Source: Pseudomonas putida | Lineage (GTDB): Bacteria > Pseudomonadota > Gammaproteobacteria > Pseudomonadales > Pseudomonadaceae | Reading direction: 5' to 3' | Length of the DNA stretch: 64,000 nucleotides | NCBI RefSeq assembly: GCF_009883635.2 | Contig: NZ_CP026115.2 | Span: 1,240,001 to 1,304,000, forward strand | The notes under the pieces: generated by a model | What the model was told of the DNA's origin: nothing | The model's database searches: none | What the model saw: only the letters and a program-made list of their open reading frames with translations | Shown: in pieces, positions 1 to 18,053 of the stretch | Layout of the letters: each line of letters begins with the position of its first letter | How positions within the stretch are numbered: position 1 is the stretch's first letter | Program-made: the position numbers and the translations under genes

Positions 1-528
1 TCCAATGAGCACGCCATTGGCCGGCCACGTCCAGTTCCCCACCGCACGCTCTGCGGCGGGCACCGTGGTAACCACCGGAGCAGGCGTGGCGGGCGTTGTT
101 GGCGCCGTTTTTCCGCCGTTTTCAGCGGGGGTGATAGGTGTTCCGGCAGGGCGACGAATGACCGTTGTCCGGCTCGACGAGGACGGGTTGGAGACCACGG
201 TACTACTGCCGGTGGAGCCACTGCTGAAACGGATGGCCTGGCCCGGTCGGATGGTGTACGGGGCGGCAATGCCGTTGCGCGCTGCCAGCTCCTTGTAGTC
301 CCAACCATAGCGGAACGCGATGGAGAACAGCGTGTCGCCAGGCTTGACGACGTACTGCCCCGAAGTCACTGCCGGGCGCTTGGGCGCAGCAGTGTTTCGA
401 TCGACCACGCGCGCACCGCTGGAGCTCGTGCTGGAGCAACCTGTCAGCAAGGTGCCCATGGCCAGTGCAATCAGCAGAAGCTTGAAAGCCGACCGATCCT
501 TGCGCTGCCGAATGACTGTGTGCCCCAC
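1..528 (-). CDS. nlpD: NlpD, LysM/M23 murein-hydrolase activator lipoprotein (partial, 3' end outside window)
   Basis: NlpD is an outer-membrane lipoprotein that activates amidases for daughter-cell separation. Only about 176 N-terminal codons are visible. They show a short basic N-terminus, a hydrophobic stretch ending in the lipobox LLTGC, a Ser/Thr-rich linker and one LysM domain (VVKPGDTLFSIAFRYGWDY to IRPGQAI), then a Pro/Ala/Thr-rich linker entering GNWTWPANG, the usual start of the degenerate M23 domain, which runs off the left edge. I chose the GTG at 528 because AGGGGAG lies about 6 bases upstream; an in-frame ATG at 543 has no good ribosome-binding site. It follows pcm by 160 bp. 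In Pseudomonas the next gene is rpoS, and a main rpoS promoter is known to lie inside nlpD; here that part is outside or not recognisable. Confidence 0.9.
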   Translation of the reverse strand, partial: MGHTVIRQRKDRSAFKLLLIALAMGTLLTGCSSTSSSGARVVDRNTAAPKRPAVTSGQYVVKPGDTLFSIAFRYGWDYKELAARNGIAAPYTIRPGQAIRFSSGSTGSSTVVSNPSSSSRTTVIRRPAGTPITPAENGGKTAPTTPATPAPVVTTVPAAERAVGNWTWPANGVLIG

Positions 529-688
529 CCGCGCTCCCCTCATGGTGCCGAAAATCGATAAGACGATAAGAAATGCAATATTGTTGCAATTATAACCAAG
601 CCAGGTGGCAATGGCAGGGCCCAGGCCCCGCCAGATAGACAGGGCCGCGCCACAAGAATTCGTTGCTGCTGCAAATATTCCTGGCGGC

Positions 689-2105
<1,417 letters not shown>

Positions 2106-2118
<13 letters not shown>

Positions 2119-3164
2119 GGGCTGTCCGTCTGCCCTGCCGGCACCAGATCGACGAGTTCGCGCACCACCACGGTGGCGAAGCATCCGGCCGGAAGGACGA
2201 ATTCCAGTTGCAGGATATCAGGCTCGGGATAATGCCACGTCAAGCCGCCAATAGGGAGCCGCAGGATGCGCCGTTCGTGACTCATGCCCGCATACGCGAG
2301 CCATTGGCAAAGTGCCAGGTGCTGCTCGCCGATCGCGGTCTCCAACTCGGAGGTCGCGCCAGCTGCGGGCGAAGGGCCCTCTCCCCACATCGGGCCGGTG
2401 GGATGCAAATCCAGAATTCCTAAGCGAGGATCAGAACATTCCTGCTCGCCCGCTGGAAAGAAACTACGGCTGTCCGTGAACGCCAACAGGTCCCCGACCT
2501 GGGCGTGCTGCCAGCTGCCATCGGCGACACGCGCTGCCAGCACCTGATTGAACACATAGCTACGTGCCGCCGAAAGCAGGCGTGAACGCACGTTGCGCTG
2601 CTCCGGCAGGGCCTTGCGCGATGCCCATTCCTGGGCATCGTGGACGTTGCCCCCGCCGTGGCCGAAACGCTGGCTGCCGAAGTAGTTCGGCACGCCTTGT
2701 TGCTTGAGTTGCTCCAGGCGAGCATCGAGGGCATGGCGGTCAGCTGCCAGGGCGGTCAGGCGCAGGGTGAAGCCATTTGCCGAATGGGCACCACGCTGCA
2801 GCTTGCGCTGGTGGCGCACCTGCTTGAGCACGCGCAGGGTGTCGTCTTCGGCACGCGACAGGTCAGGGTCGGCCTTGCCGGGCAGGTGCAGGCTGAACCA
2901 CTGGCGGGTCAGGGCCTGGCGATCCTTGAGGCCGGCATAGCTGATGGCGCGCACCGGTACACCAGCGGCTCGGGCCAGGCGGCGAGCGGCTTCTTCGGTG
3001 TTGAGGTCACGCTTCTCGACCCACAGCCACAGGTGCTCGCCCTGGCCGGACAGCGGAATGTCCAGCACCTCGTCGACCTGGAAGTCTTCGGCCACGGCCT
3101 TGAGCACGGCGCTGCCCAACGATTCGCCCGACGCGCGCGGGCCCAGCAGGTCCAGTTCGGTCAT
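2106..3164 (-). CDS. truD: tRNA pseudouridine(13) synthase TruD
   Basis: TruD isomerises U13 of tRNA-Glu to pseudouridine. The 352-residue protein has the family catalytic motif YAGLKDRQA, with Asp81 as the expected nucleophile, followed by [14 protein letters not shown] and NYFGSQRFG, the TRUD-domain signatures. The ATG overlaps the ispF stop by four bases (ATGA) and the 3' end overlaps surE, so ispF-truD-surE-pcm reads as a tightly packed operon. The same order is known from other gammaproteobacteria. Confidence 0.96.
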
Positions 3165-3634
3165 GCTGGCAGCAACAGGGCAACCGAATGCACGGCAATG
3201 CCCTCCTCGCGACCGCAGAAGCCCAGTTTCTCGGTGGTGGTGGCCTTGACGTTGACCTGGTCGAGCCCGACCTGCAGGTCTTCGGCAATCAGCTGGCGCA
3301 TGGTTTCGATATGCGGGGCCATTTTCGGTGCCTGGGCGACGATGGTGGCATCGACGTTGCCAACCTTCCAGCCCTTGGCCTTGACGATAGCGACCACGTG
3401 ACGCAGCAGTACGCGGCTGTCGGCGCCCTTGAACTGCGGGTCGGTGTCGGGGAAGTGCTTGCCGATGTCGCCCAGTGCTGCGGCGCCGAGCAAGGCATCG
3501 CTCAGGGCGTGCAGCAGCACGTCACCATCGGAATGGGCCAGGAGGCCGTATTTGTGGGGGATACGCACCCCACCCAGGGTAATGAAATCACCGTCGCAGA
3601 AACGGTGCACATCGTAGCCGTGGCCAATACGCAT
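3161..3634 (-). CDS. ispF: 2-C-methyl-D-erythritol 2,4-cyclodiphosphate synthase
   Basis: IspF cyclises CDP-methylerythritol 2-phosphate to MEcPP with release of CMP in the MEP isoprenoid pathway. The 157-residue length is normal. [12 protein letters not shown] carries the metal ligands Asp8 and His10, and [20 protein letters not shown] and GDIGKHFPD match the family. The start is fixed by the conserved N-terminus. The 5' context is odd: a hairpin with a T5 tract ends six bases before the ATG, and the only Shine-Dalgarno-like AGGG lies in the hairpin's 3' arm. It sits downstream of adhC-fghA and heads ispF-truD-surE-pcm. Confidence 0.97.
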   Translation of the reverse strand: MRIGHGYDVHRFCDGDFITLGGVRIPHKYGLLAHSDGDVLLHALSDALLGAAALGDIGKHFPDTDPQFKGADSRVLLRHVVAIVKAKGWKVGNVDATIVAQAPKMAPHIETMRQLIAEDLQVGLDQVNVKATTTEKLGFCGREEGIAVHSVALLLPA

Positions 3635-3640
3635 AGAAAA

Positions 3641-3663
3641 ACGCCCTGATTGAGTCAGGGCGT
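3641..3663 (-). terminator. Intrinsic terminator hairpin between fghA and ispF, abutting the ispF start
   Basis: On the minus strand ACGCCCTGA and TCAGGGCGT form a 9-bp perfect stem with a 5-base loop, followed directly by TTTTT and then CTATG, the ispF start. It has the form of a Rho-independent terminator for adhC-fghA, but its 3' arm also holds the only AGGG available as an ispF ribosome-binding site. Confidence 0.75.
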
Positions 3664-3710
3664 GATTCTACCTGCTTTGCAGGAGGTTGGGCGGCTTTTG
3701 GACCGGGCTG

Positions 3711-4565
3711 TTACACCCGCCCCAGTGCCATCGCATGATGGCGCAGGTGCTCATCGATGAAGCTGGCGATGAAGTAGTAGCTGTGGTCATAACCAGGTTG
3801 CAGACGCAGGGTCAGTGCATGCCCCGCTTTGCGTGCGGCCTGCTCCAGCGCTTCAGGCTTGAGCTGCTTCTCGAGGAAGTCATCCCGGTCACCTTGGTCC
3901 ACCAGCAACGGCGGGCACTCGCCTGCAGGCGTTTCCGCCAGCAGCACACTGGCGTCCCACTCACGCCAGCGCGCACGGTCTTCGCCCAGGTAGCGGCTGA
4001 AGGCCTTCTCGCCCCATGGGCAATCCATCGGGTTGCTGATCGGCGAGAGCGCCGACACCGAGCGATAGCGACCCGGGTTGCGCAGGGCGCACACCAGCGC
4101 GCCATGCCCGCCCATGGAGTGGCCACTGATGCTGCGCTGGTCAGAGGCTGGGAAGTGCGCCTCGATCAGTGCCGGCAACTCCTGCACCACATAATCGTGC
4201 ATGCGGTAATGCTGCGCCCAGGGCTGCTGGGTGGCGTTGAGGTAGAACCCGGCGCCGAGGCCGAAGTCCCAGGCACCGTCAGGGTCGCCCGGCACCTGCT
4301 CGCCACGCGGGCTGGTGTCGGGGGCGACGATGATCAGCCCGAGTTCGGCGGCCAGGCGCTGGGCGCCGGCCTTCTGCATGAAGTTCTCGTCGGTGCAGGT
4401 GAGGCCGCTGAGCCAGTACAGCACCGGCAGCTTTTCACCCTGCTCGGCCTGCGGTGGCAGGTAGACAGCGAACACCATGTCGCAGCCCAGCACCTTGGAG
4501 TGATGCCGGTAACGCTTGTGCCAGCCGCCGAAGCTCTTCTGGCAGGAGATGTTATCCAGGCTCAT
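3711..4565 (-). CDS. fghA: S-formylglutathione hydrolase
   Basis: This enzyme hydrolyses S-formylglutathione to formate and glutathione, the second step of glutathione-dependent formaldehyde detoxification. The 284-residue alpha/beta hydrolase (esterase D family) has its nucleophile in [10 protein letters not shown] (Ser150), an acidic residue in VDQGDRDDF and the His in [10 protein letters not shown]. It starts 8 bases after adhC, so the two enzymes of the pathway are co-transcribed. An intrinsic terminator lies about 50 bases downstream. Confidence 0.96.
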   Translation of the reverse strand: MSLDNISCQKSFGGWHKRYRHHSKVLGCDMVFAVYLPPQAEQGEKLPVLYWLSGLTCTDENFMQKAGAQRLAAELGLIIVAPDTSPRGEQVPGDPDGAWDFGLGAGFYLNATQQPWAQHYRMHDYVVQELPALIEAHFPASDQRSISGHSMGGHGALVCALRNPGRYRSVSALSPISNPMDCPWGEKAFSRYLGEDRARWREWDASVLLAETPAGECPPLLVDQGDRDDFLEKQLKPEALEQAARKAGHALTLRLQPGYDHSYYFIASFIDEHLRHHAMALGRV

Positions 4566-4573
4566 GGCTGACC

Positions 4574-5713
<1,140 letters not shown>

Positions 5714-5747
5714 TCAGTCCGGCAGTGTAATCCACGCGCTTTTGATG

Positions 5748-5776
5748 AATAATCCAGGCAAAGCCAAAACATTATT
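5748..5776. promoter_or_regulatory. Inverted repeat in the adhC/LysR divergent promoter region
   Basis: AATAAT (5748-5753) and ATTATT (5771-5776) form an AT-rich inverted repeat with a 17-base spacer in the 108-bp gap between adhC and the LysR gene. It is placed as a LysR-family binding region would be, but its geometry is not the textbook T-N11-A box, so this is a tentative site. Confidence 0.3.
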
Positions 5777-5794
5777 GCCATACAGGGATAATCC

Positions 5795-6691
5795 ATGAGC
5801 AGCCGCTGGGAAGGCATCGACGAATTCGTCGCCGTGGCCGAGTCTGGGCAGTTCACGGCGGCAGCCGAGCGCCTGGGCGTATCGTCGTCGCACATCAGCC
5901 GCCAGATCGCTCGCCTGGAAGAACGCCTGCAGACCCGTTTGCTGTACCGCAGTACCCGCCGGGTGGCCTTGAGTGAAGCCGGGCAGACCTTTTTGCAGCA
6001 TTGCCAGCGTCTGCAGGACGGCCGCGAGGAAGCCCTGCGCGCCATGGGCGACCTGGCCAGCGAACCCAAGGGCCTGCTGCGCATGACCTGTGCGGTAGCC
6101 TATGGTGAGCGCTTCATCGTGCCGCTGGTGACGCGTTTCATGGCGCTTTATCCGCAACTGCGGGTCGAAGTGGAACTGAGCAACCGCACCCTGGACCTGC
6201 TGCACGAAGGCATGGACCTGGCGATCCGCCTGGGCCGCTTGGCCGACTCGCGGCTGGTGGCTACCCGCCTTGCGCCGCGGCGCATGTACCTGTGCGCTTC
6301 GCCGGCATACCTGGAGCGCTACGGGAGGCCGCACAGCCTGTCGGAACTGGCCCGACACAATTGTCTGATCGGCAGTTCCGACCAGTGGGCGTTACAGCAG
6401 GATGGCCGCGAGATCAGCCAGCGGGTGCAGGGCAACTGGCGCTGCAACAGCGGCCAGGCGGTACTGGATGCGGCGCTGCTGGGGATGGGGTTGTGCCAGC
6501 TGCCGGACTATTACGTGCTTGAGCATCTGAACAGTGGGGCTTTGGTGTCGCTGCTTGAGGGGCATCAGCCGCCGAATACGGCGGTGTGGGCACTTTATCC
6601 CCAGCAGCGGCATCTGTCGCCGAAGGTCAGGCGGCTGGTGGATTATCTGAAGGAAGGGCTGGCTGGGTTGCCGGAGTATCGGCACAGCTGA
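5795..6691 (+). CDS. gfnR: LysR-family regulator, probable GfnR (formaldehyde detoxification)
   Basis: The 298-residue LysR-type regulator has an N-terminal winged HTH (residues about 5-65, with FTAAAERLGVSSSHISRQIA as recognition region) and a C-terminal substrate-binding domain. It is transcribed divergently from adhC-fghA. In P. aeruginosa the LysR gene in this same position, gfnR, is known to activate glutathione-dependent formaldehyde neutralisation; I transfer the name by synteny and fold, not by alignment. AGGG lies about 8 bases before the ATG. An inverted REP pair lies 13 bp downstream, between it and the convergent ispD. Confidence 0.85.
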   Translation: MSSRWEGIDEFVAVAESGQFTAAAERLGVSSSHISRQIARLEERLQTRLLYRSTRRVALSEAGQTFLQHCQRLQDGREEALRAMGDLASEPKGLLRMTCAVAYGERFIVPLVTRFMALYPQLRVEVELSNRTLDLLHEGMDLAIRLGRLADSRLVATRLAPRRMYLCASPAYLERYGRPHSLSELARHNCLIGSSDQWALQQDGREISQRVQGNWRCNSGQAVLDAALLGMGLCQLPDYYVLEHLNSGALVSLLEGHQPPNTAVWALYPQQRHLSPKVRRLVDYLKEGLAGLPEYRHS

Positions 6692-6703
6692 TGTGCTGGC
6701 TTC

Positions 6704-6787
6704 ACCGGCCTCTTCGCGGGGCAAGCCCGCTCCTACAGGCTTTCGCGATCTCCTGTAGGAGCGGGCTTGCCCCGCGAAGAGGCCGGT
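6704..6787. repeat. Inverted pair of REP elements
   Basis: Two 36-base arms (6704-6739 and 6752-6787) are perfect reverse complements separated by 12 bases. Each contains the P. putida-type REP core GCGGGCTTGCCCCGCGAA. The pair lies between the convergent LysR gene and ispD and could fold into a very stable stem-loop that stops readthrough from both sides. Confidence 0.9.
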
Positions 6788-6802
6788 ACAGGTATACGAC
6801 GA

Positions 6803-7510
6803 TCAGCGCCACCCCGCCCAGCGCTGGCGCAGCCATTCCAGGTCTTCCGGCCGGGTGACCTTGATGTTGTCGCTGCGCCCTTCGATCAGCCGCGGCGCCT
6901 GCCCCGACCATTCGATTGCCGACGCCTCATCGGTCACCACCACATCGGAAACCAGGCTCTCGGCCAGGGCCCGATGCAGCGCCCCCAGGCGGAACATCTG
7001 CGGCGTATAGGCTTGCCAGATGGTGCTGCGATCCACCGTCGCGGCGACCCGCCCGTTGGCATCGGCGCGCTTGAGGGTATCGCGCGCCGGCACCGCCAGC
7101 AGCCCGCCTACCGGGTCATCGGCCAGTTCCGACAGCAACTTGTCCAGGTCGCTGCGCGCCAGGTTCGGCCGCGCCGCATCGTGCACCAGCACCCAGTCGT
7201 TGTCCGACGCCCCTTGAGCATGCAACTGCAACAAGGCATTGAGCACCGAGTCGGCACGTTCGTCACCACCCGCTGCCCGCTGAATGCGCGGGTCGCTGGC
7301 GCAGCGCAAGGCTGGCCAGTAAGGGTCGTCTTCGGCAATGCTGACCACCACGCCCTTGAGCGAGGGATGGCCAAGAAAACAGTCGAGGCTGTGCTCGAGG
7401 ATGGTCTGCCCGGCCAGCTCCAGGTATTGCTTGGGGCGGTCGGCAGCCATGCGGGCACCGACGCCCGCAGCAGGAATGACGGCCCAGAAGGCCGGTAGCG
7501 TTTCAATCAT
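6803..7510 (-). CDS. ispD: 2-C-methyl-D-erythritol 4-phosphate cytidylyltransferase
   Basis: IspD couples CTP to MEP giving CDP-methylerythritol, the third step of the MEP pathway. The 235-residue protein has the nucleotide-binding signature IPAAGVGARMAADRPKQY at residues 12-29 and VLVHDAARPNL in the middle. Its ATG overlaps the ftsB stop by four bases (ATGA), so it is translationally coupled to ftsB. In many genomes ispD is directly followed by ispF; here the LysR-adhC-fghA block separates them, as in other Pseudomonas. Confidence 0.96.
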   Translation of the reverse strand: MIETLPAFWAVIPAAGVGARMAADRPKQYLELAGQTILEHSLDCFLGHPSLKGVVVSIAEDDPYWPALRCASDPRIQRAAGGDERADSVLNALLQLHAQGASDNDWVLVHDAARPNLARSDLDKLLSELADDPVGGLLAVPARDTLKRADANGRVAATVDRSTIWQAYTPQMFRLGALHRALAESLVSDVVVTDEASAIEWSGQAPRLIEGRSDNIKVTRPEDLEWLRQRWAGWR

Positions 7511-7788
7511 TTTTGCGGCAGCTGGAAGAGGGTTTCGCCCTCTTTGACCATTCCCAGTTCATGACGAGCCCGTTCTTCGACGGTCTCCATACCTTTCTTC
7601 AGCTCCAGCACCTCGGCATCGAGCACGCGGTTACGTTCCAGCAGCCGTTCGTTCTCGGCGTGCTGTTCGTCGATCTGCTGCTTGAGCTCGGCCACTTGCG
7701 CCAGGCTGCCGTTACCCACCCAAAGGCGGTACTGCAGGCCACCGAGCAGCAGGAGCAGGACAAGGAACAACCAATAGGGACTGCGCAT
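7507..7788 (-). CDS. ftsB: Cell-division protein FtsB
   Basis: FtsB is a bitopic inner-membrane protein of the FtsQLB divisome complex. The 93-residue protein has one N-terminal membrane segment (YWLFLVLLLLLGGLQYRLW) followed by a periplasmic coiled coil rich in Glu, Leu and Gln (QIDEQHAENERLLERN) and the conserved ARHELGMVKEGE end. I chose the ATG at 7788, with GGA about 8 bases upstream; a TTG directly before it is less likely. It lies downstream of eno and overlaps ispD. Confidence 0.95.
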   Translation of the reverse strand: MRSPYWLFLVLLLLLGGLQYRLWVGNGSLAQVAELKQQIDEQHAENERLLERNRVLDAEVLELKKGMETVEERARHELGMVKEGETLFQLPQK

Positions 7789-7834
7789 CAAGGTATCCAG
7801 GTTAAAGACCGCCGCACACGGGCGTCAAATAGCA

Positions 7835-7860
7835 CGAAGCCTGGCCGAGGCCAGGCTTCG
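7835..7860 (-). terminator. Strong hairpin downstream of eno
   Basis: CGAAGCCTGGCC and GGCCAGGCTTCG form a 12-bp perfect inverted repeat with almost no loop, about 85 bases after the eno stop and 47 bases before ftsB. On the minus strand it is followed by TGCTATTTGAC, a poor T tract, so termination may be partial, leaving some readthrough into ftsB-ispD. Confidence 0.5.
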
Positions 7861-7944
7861 TTGACAGAAACCCGCATGAAGCGCCAGAACATTCATTACA
7901 AAAGTTCTGACAGCCTCGGCTGCTGTCTTTTTACCATCTCTTGC

Positions 7945-9273
<1,329 letters not shown>

Positions 9274-9331
9274 TTAGGGAATTCTTGCCTTGCACCAGGC
9301 GGGGACGCAGCAGGCAGGCCTGGCAGAAGCG

Positions 9332-9355
9332 ACCCCTGACCGAGCGGTCAGGGGT
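9332..9355 (-). terminator. Hairpin in the pyrG-eno gap
   Basis: ACCCCTGACC and GGTCAGGGGT form a 10-bp perfect stem with loop GAGC. No clear T run follows on either strand, so it may be a Rho-independent terminator of reduced strength or only a structured leader of eno. A smaller palindrome (CCTGA-A5-TCAGG, 9425-9439) covers the pyrG stop codon. Confidence 0.45.
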
Positions 9356-9434
9356 AGATCGGGGCGTACTTTACCCGAGAAATGAGCCTTGCGCGGCTTT
9401 AACCGTCGGAAAACTCATCAAAGACCTGAAAAAA

Positions 9435-11084
<1,650 letters not shown>

Positions 11085-11332
11085 TTAAGGCGGCCAGCGC
11101 CGCCGGAGAAAGCGAAGGAAGGCCGAAGCCCCCGATCACCTGCGTCAATCACAGTGCATCTCGAAAAACTGCCGCGTCTGTACAGACCAGGGGTATCCCC
11201 GGCATGGAGCTCGCTCGTCATTTCCAGAATCAGCCCAGCAAAAAACTGCTTGGTAATCGGCAACTGCTGTGTTTCCGGGGAAGCCACAGAAGTTGTATCA
11301 AGAAGGGAGGGTAGTCTACCGGAATGTACCCT

Positions 11333-12616
11333 TCAGCTCAAACCTTGCGCGTTCGTCGGCAGCTGCCAGTGAAGCTGGCAATCGGCCTGCGCCAGCGAAG
11401 GCAGATTGGCCACCGCCAGCAGGCGCTCGCCGCAATACAGCAACGGCAGGCGCGGACGCACGAAGTGCGGGACCTGCAGCTCGTTGAGCAGGCGCTTGAG
11501 GTCGCGTCGGCCGCGGCCGGGGATGTCCAGCACCTCGCCGCCCTGGCGGTAGGCGACATGCAGGCCATCCATCGGCCGAGTGCAAACAAGACGCACGTTG
11601 CCGTTACCCGGCAATGCCAGTGCAACCCCAGGATCGCCCCAGGCCAACGGGCCGGCGGGTTGTTGCAGCCAGTCGCCACTCAACCACCAGATACGCCCGT
11701 GACTGCGCACCAGCTGACCATCGGCAAGGCGCCATATCGGTTGCGCATCCCCTGCCGCATCGCGCAGGTCCGCCCAGCCGGCCCAATGACGGGTATCGGG
11801 CAAACGGGCGCGGCGGCTGAGCCAATACTGCAGGGCGTTGCGCTGACGCGCGGGCGACAACTCGCCGAGTACGGTCAGGTCGAGCGAGTCCAGCCCCGCC
11901 CAGACAGGTGAAGCGCCCTCCACGGCATGAGCCAGGTCACTTTGTGCCAGCTCATCGAGCAGGCCGAGCGCCTCGCCAAGGTGTTCCGCACAGCGGGCAA
12001 AATTCTGGCTGGCCTGCGGCCAGCGCTGCTGCAACACCGGGAACACTTCGCCGCGCAGGTAGTTGCGGGCAAAGGACGTGTCGCTGTTCGAGGGGTCTTC
12101 GATCCAGCTCAGGATGTGGGCCTGGGCATAGTCATGCAGCCGTTGCCGGGAAACATCCAGCAATGGTCTGACCAGGGTGCCCTGCCCTAATGGCCGTTGC
12201 CAAGGCATCGCCGCCAGACCGCGCAGGCCGGCGCCGCGCAGCAGGCGGAAGAGCAAGGTTTCGGCCTGGTCGTCGCGGTGCTGGGCGGTGAACAGGACGT
12301 CGCCTGGGCCGAGCACGCGCCTGAAGGCGGCATAGCGGGCATCGCGGGCGGCCTGCTCGAGGCTGGCGCCGTGGGTGACCTGGACGTGGATGACCTGGAG
12401 TTCGATGCCGAGCTGGTCGCAGATCGACTGGCAGTGGGCAGGCCACGCGTCGGCGGCGGATTGCAGGCCGTGGTGGATATGCAGGGCACGCAGCGGAGGT
12501 GATGCAGGGTTGCGGGCGTGGTTGGCCAGCAGGTGCAGGAGGACGGTGGAATCGAGGCCGCCAGAGAAGCCGATGTACCAGGCGGGGGCGTTGAGCCAGG
12601 GGGTGAGGTTGATCAT
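11333..12616 (-). CDS. tilS: tRNA(Ile)-lysidine synthetase
   Basis: TilS attaches lysine to C34 of the tRNA-Ile that reads AUA codons, an essential decoding step. The 427-residue protein has the PP-loop SGGLDSTVLLHLLA at about residue 19, then FTAQHRDDQAETLLFRLLRG in the N-terminal ATPase domain and the C-terminal TilS domains ending in the PGRGRRDLKRLLNE region. The ATG at 12616 has GTGAGG five bases upstream and fits family length; a longer frame would add 14 unconserved residues. It follows accA across a REP pair and precedes pyrG. Confidence 0.94.
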   Translation of the reverse strand: MINLTPWLNAPAWYIGFSGGLDSTVLLHLLANHARNPASPPLRALHIHHGLQSAADAWPAHCQSICDQLGIELQVIHVQVTHGASLEQAARDARYAAFRRVLGPGDVLFTAQHRDDQAETLLFRLLRGAGLRGLAAMPWQRPLGQGTLVRPLLDVSRQRLHDYAQAHILSWIEDPSNSDTSFARNYLRGEVFPVLQQRWPQASQNFARCAEHLGEALGLLDELAQSDLAHAVEGASPVWAGLDSLDLTVLGELSPARQRNALQYWLSRRARLPDTRHWAGWADLRDAAGDAQPIWRLADGQLVRSHGRIWWLSGDWLQQPAGPLAWGDPGVALALPGNGNVRLVCTRPMDGLHVAYRQGGEVLDIPGRGRRDLKRLLNELQVPHFVRPRLPLLYCGERLLAVANLPSLAQADCQLHWQLPTNAQGLS

Positions 12617-12658
12617 CTGGGCCTCACTTGGCTTGAGATTGCCGGGGGTGCTTTGCAC

Positions 12659-12739
12659 CCCATTCGCGGGTCAAGCCCGCTCCCACAAGGATCAGCATCA
12701 GCGCGGACGATGTGGGAGCGGGCTTGCCCCGCGAATGGG
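12659..12739. repeat. Inverted pair of REP elements
   Basis: Arms at 12659-12687 and 12711-12739 are near-perfect reverse complements sharing CCATTCGCGGG and AAGCCCGCTCCCACA, with one mismatch region (GGTC versus GGGC) in the core. The pair lies within a co-directional gap between accA and tilS, so it may stabilise the accA-side mRNA or reduce readthrough into tilS. Confidence 0.85.
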
Positions 12740-12761
12740 CCGCAGAGCGGCCCCGGATCAA

Positions 12762-13709
12762 TCAGAGACCGTAGCTCATCAGGCGGTCGTAACGACGGGC
12801 CAGCAGCGCGTCATTGTCGAGCTTGCCGAGCATGTCCAGTTGCTGCACCAGGTCGGCGCGAATGCTTTCGGACATCTTCGCCGGGTCACGGTGGGCGCCG
12901 CCCAGCGGCTCCTGGATAACCTTGTCGACAATGTTCAGGCTCTTCAGGCGCTCAGCGGTGATGCCCATGGCTTCAGCGGCGTCGGCCGCCTTGTCGGCGG
13001 TCTTCCACAGGATCGAGGCGCAACCTTCCGGCGAAATCACCGAGTAGGTGGAGTACTGCAGCATGTTCAGCTGGTCGCACACGCCAATGGCCAGTGCACC
13101 GCCGGAACCACCCTCACCAATCACGGTGGCGATGATCGGGGTCTTCAGGCGGGCCATGACGCGCAGGTTCCAGGCGATAGCCTCGCTCTGGTTGCGCTCT
13201 TCGGCGTCGATTCCCGGGTAGGCGCCCGGGGTGTCGATGAAGGTCAGGATCGGCATCTTGAAGCGCTCGGCCATTTCCATCAGGCGGCAGGCCTTGCGGT
13301 AGCCTTCAGGACGCGGCATGCCGAAGTTGCGGCGAACCTTCTCGCGCACTTCGCGGCCCTTCTGGTGGCCGATGACCATGACCGGCTTGCCGTCCAGGCG
13401 CGCAGTACCACCGACGATGGCGGCGTCGTCGGAGAAGTGGCGGTCACCGTGCAGCTCTTCGAACTCGGTGAAGATGTGGTCCAGGTAGTCCAGGGTGTAT
13501 GGACGACGTGGATGACGGGCCAGGCGGGCGATCTGCCAGCTGGTCAGGTTGCCGAAGATGCTTTCGGTCAGGGTGTTGCTCTTGTCTTGCAGACGGGCAA
13601 TTTCATCGCTGATGTTCAGCGAGTTGTCGTTGCCTACCAGGCGCAGGCCTTCGATCTTGGCTTGCAGGTCGGCAATCGGCTGTTCGAAATCGAGAAAATT
13701 CGGGTTCAT
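12762..13709 (-). CDS. accA: Acetyl-CoA carboxylase carboxyltransferase subunit alpha
   Basis: AccA, with AccD, forms the carboxyltransferase that makes malonyl-CoA, the committed step of fatty-acid synthesis. The 315-residue protein begins [16 protein letters not shown] and has [38 protein letters not shown] and [12 protein letters not shown], all ACCA signatures. A second ATG two codons upstream (13715) is possible. It lies 105 bp downstream of dnaE, continuing the lipid-related operon. Confidence 0.97.
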   Translation of the reverse strand: MNPNFLDFEQPIADLQAKIEGLRLVGNDNSLNISDEIARLQDKSNTLTESIFGNLTSWQIARLARHPRRPYTLDYLDHIFTEFEELHGDRHFSDDAAIVGGTARLDGKPVMVIGHQKGREVREKVRRNFGMPRPEGYRKACRLMEMAERFKMPILTFIDTPGAYPGIDAEERNQSEAIAWNLRVMARLKTPIIATVIGEGGSGGALAIGVCDQLNMLQYSTYSVISPEGCASILWKTADKAADAAEAMGITAERLKSLNIVDKVIQEPLGGAHRDPAKMSESIRADLVQQLDMLGKLDNDALLARRYDRLMSYGL

Positions 13710-13814
13710 AGTCATCCGTCTTGGGTCTACGGCCAGGCGGCCGGCCGGTTGATCCGTTTGGCGCCCTACCTTAAGGGATCAGGCGCATATAGGTCGAGAT
13801 TAAATTTCGTCGAT

Positions 13815-17339
<3,525 letters not shown>

Positions 17340-17402
17340 GGAAAGTCCTGTAGCAGTGCTGAACGACAAGGGCGGGATTGTAGCGCAATTGCTTAAAACA
17401 TT

Positions 17403-17423
17403 TGGGGCCGCATAGCGGCCCCA
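17403..17423 (-). terminator. Terminator-like hairpin after rnhB
   Basis: TGGGGCCGC and GCGGCCCCA form a 9-bp GC-rich stem with loop ATA, followed on the minus strand by AATGTTTTAAG. It begins 6 bases after the rnhB stop and lies 64 bases before dnaE, so dnaE may have its own promoter or receive attenuated readthrough. Confidence 0.6.
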
Positions 17424-17428
17424 GTTCA

Positions 17429-18052
17429 TCAGATCAACGCGTCGGTGATGCCTTCGCGGGCTTCCCAGGCGGCCCGAACCGGGCCGAACGAGCGCCGGTG
17501 AATGGGCGTGGGGCCCAGGCGCGCAAGGGCTTCGAGGTGCACAGGCGTTGGATAGCCTTTATGCCCGCCAATCCCGTAGCCTGGGTAGATCAGCTCGAAC
17601 GCACTCATTTCCCGGTCGCGGGTCACCTTGGCCAGGATCGAGGCGGCAGCGATTGCCGGCACCTGGCTATCGCCCTTGACCACCGGTGCAGCCGGCACCG
17701 CCAGTTTCGGGCAGCGGTTACCGTCGATCAGGGCCAACTTCGGCGTCACGTGCAGCCCTTCCACCGCTCGCTGCATGGCCAGCATGGTGGCCTGCAGGAT
17801 GTTCAGCCGGTCGATTTCCTCGACTTCGGCGCGGGCGATGCAGAAGCTCAGGGCTTTTTCGCAGATCTCGTCGAACAGCGCCTCGCGCTTGGCTTCGGTG
17901 AGTTTCTTCGAGTCGTTCAGGCCCAGAATCGGCCGAGCTGGGTCGAGGATCACCGCCGCCGTGACCACCGCTCCGCACAGCGGGCCGCGGCCGACTTCGT
18001 CGACGCCGGCGACCAGGTCTTCGACCAGGTTGAAGTCCAGTCCAATCTGCAT
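17429..18052 (-). CDS. rnhB: Ribonuclease HII
   Basis: RNase HII cleaves the RNA strand of RNA-DNA hybrids, including single ribonucleotides in DNA. The 207-residue protein has [15 protein letters not shown] with the catalytic Asp-Glu pair near residues 18-19 and the LNDSKKL motif. The start at 18052 is one base after the lpxB stop. The lpxB-rnhB-dnaE order is common in gammaproteobacteria. Confidence 0.96.
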   Translation of the reverse strand: MQIGLDFNLVEDLVAGVDEVGRGPLCGAVVTAAVILDPARPILGLNDSKKLTEAKREALFDEICEKALSFCIARAEVEEIDRLNILQATMLAMQRAVEGLHVTPKLALIDGNRCPKLAVPAAPVVKGDSQVPAIAAASILAKVTRDREMSAFELIYPGYGIGGHKGYPTPVHLEALARLGPTPIHRRSFGPVRAAWEAREGITDALI

Positions 18053-18053
18053 G

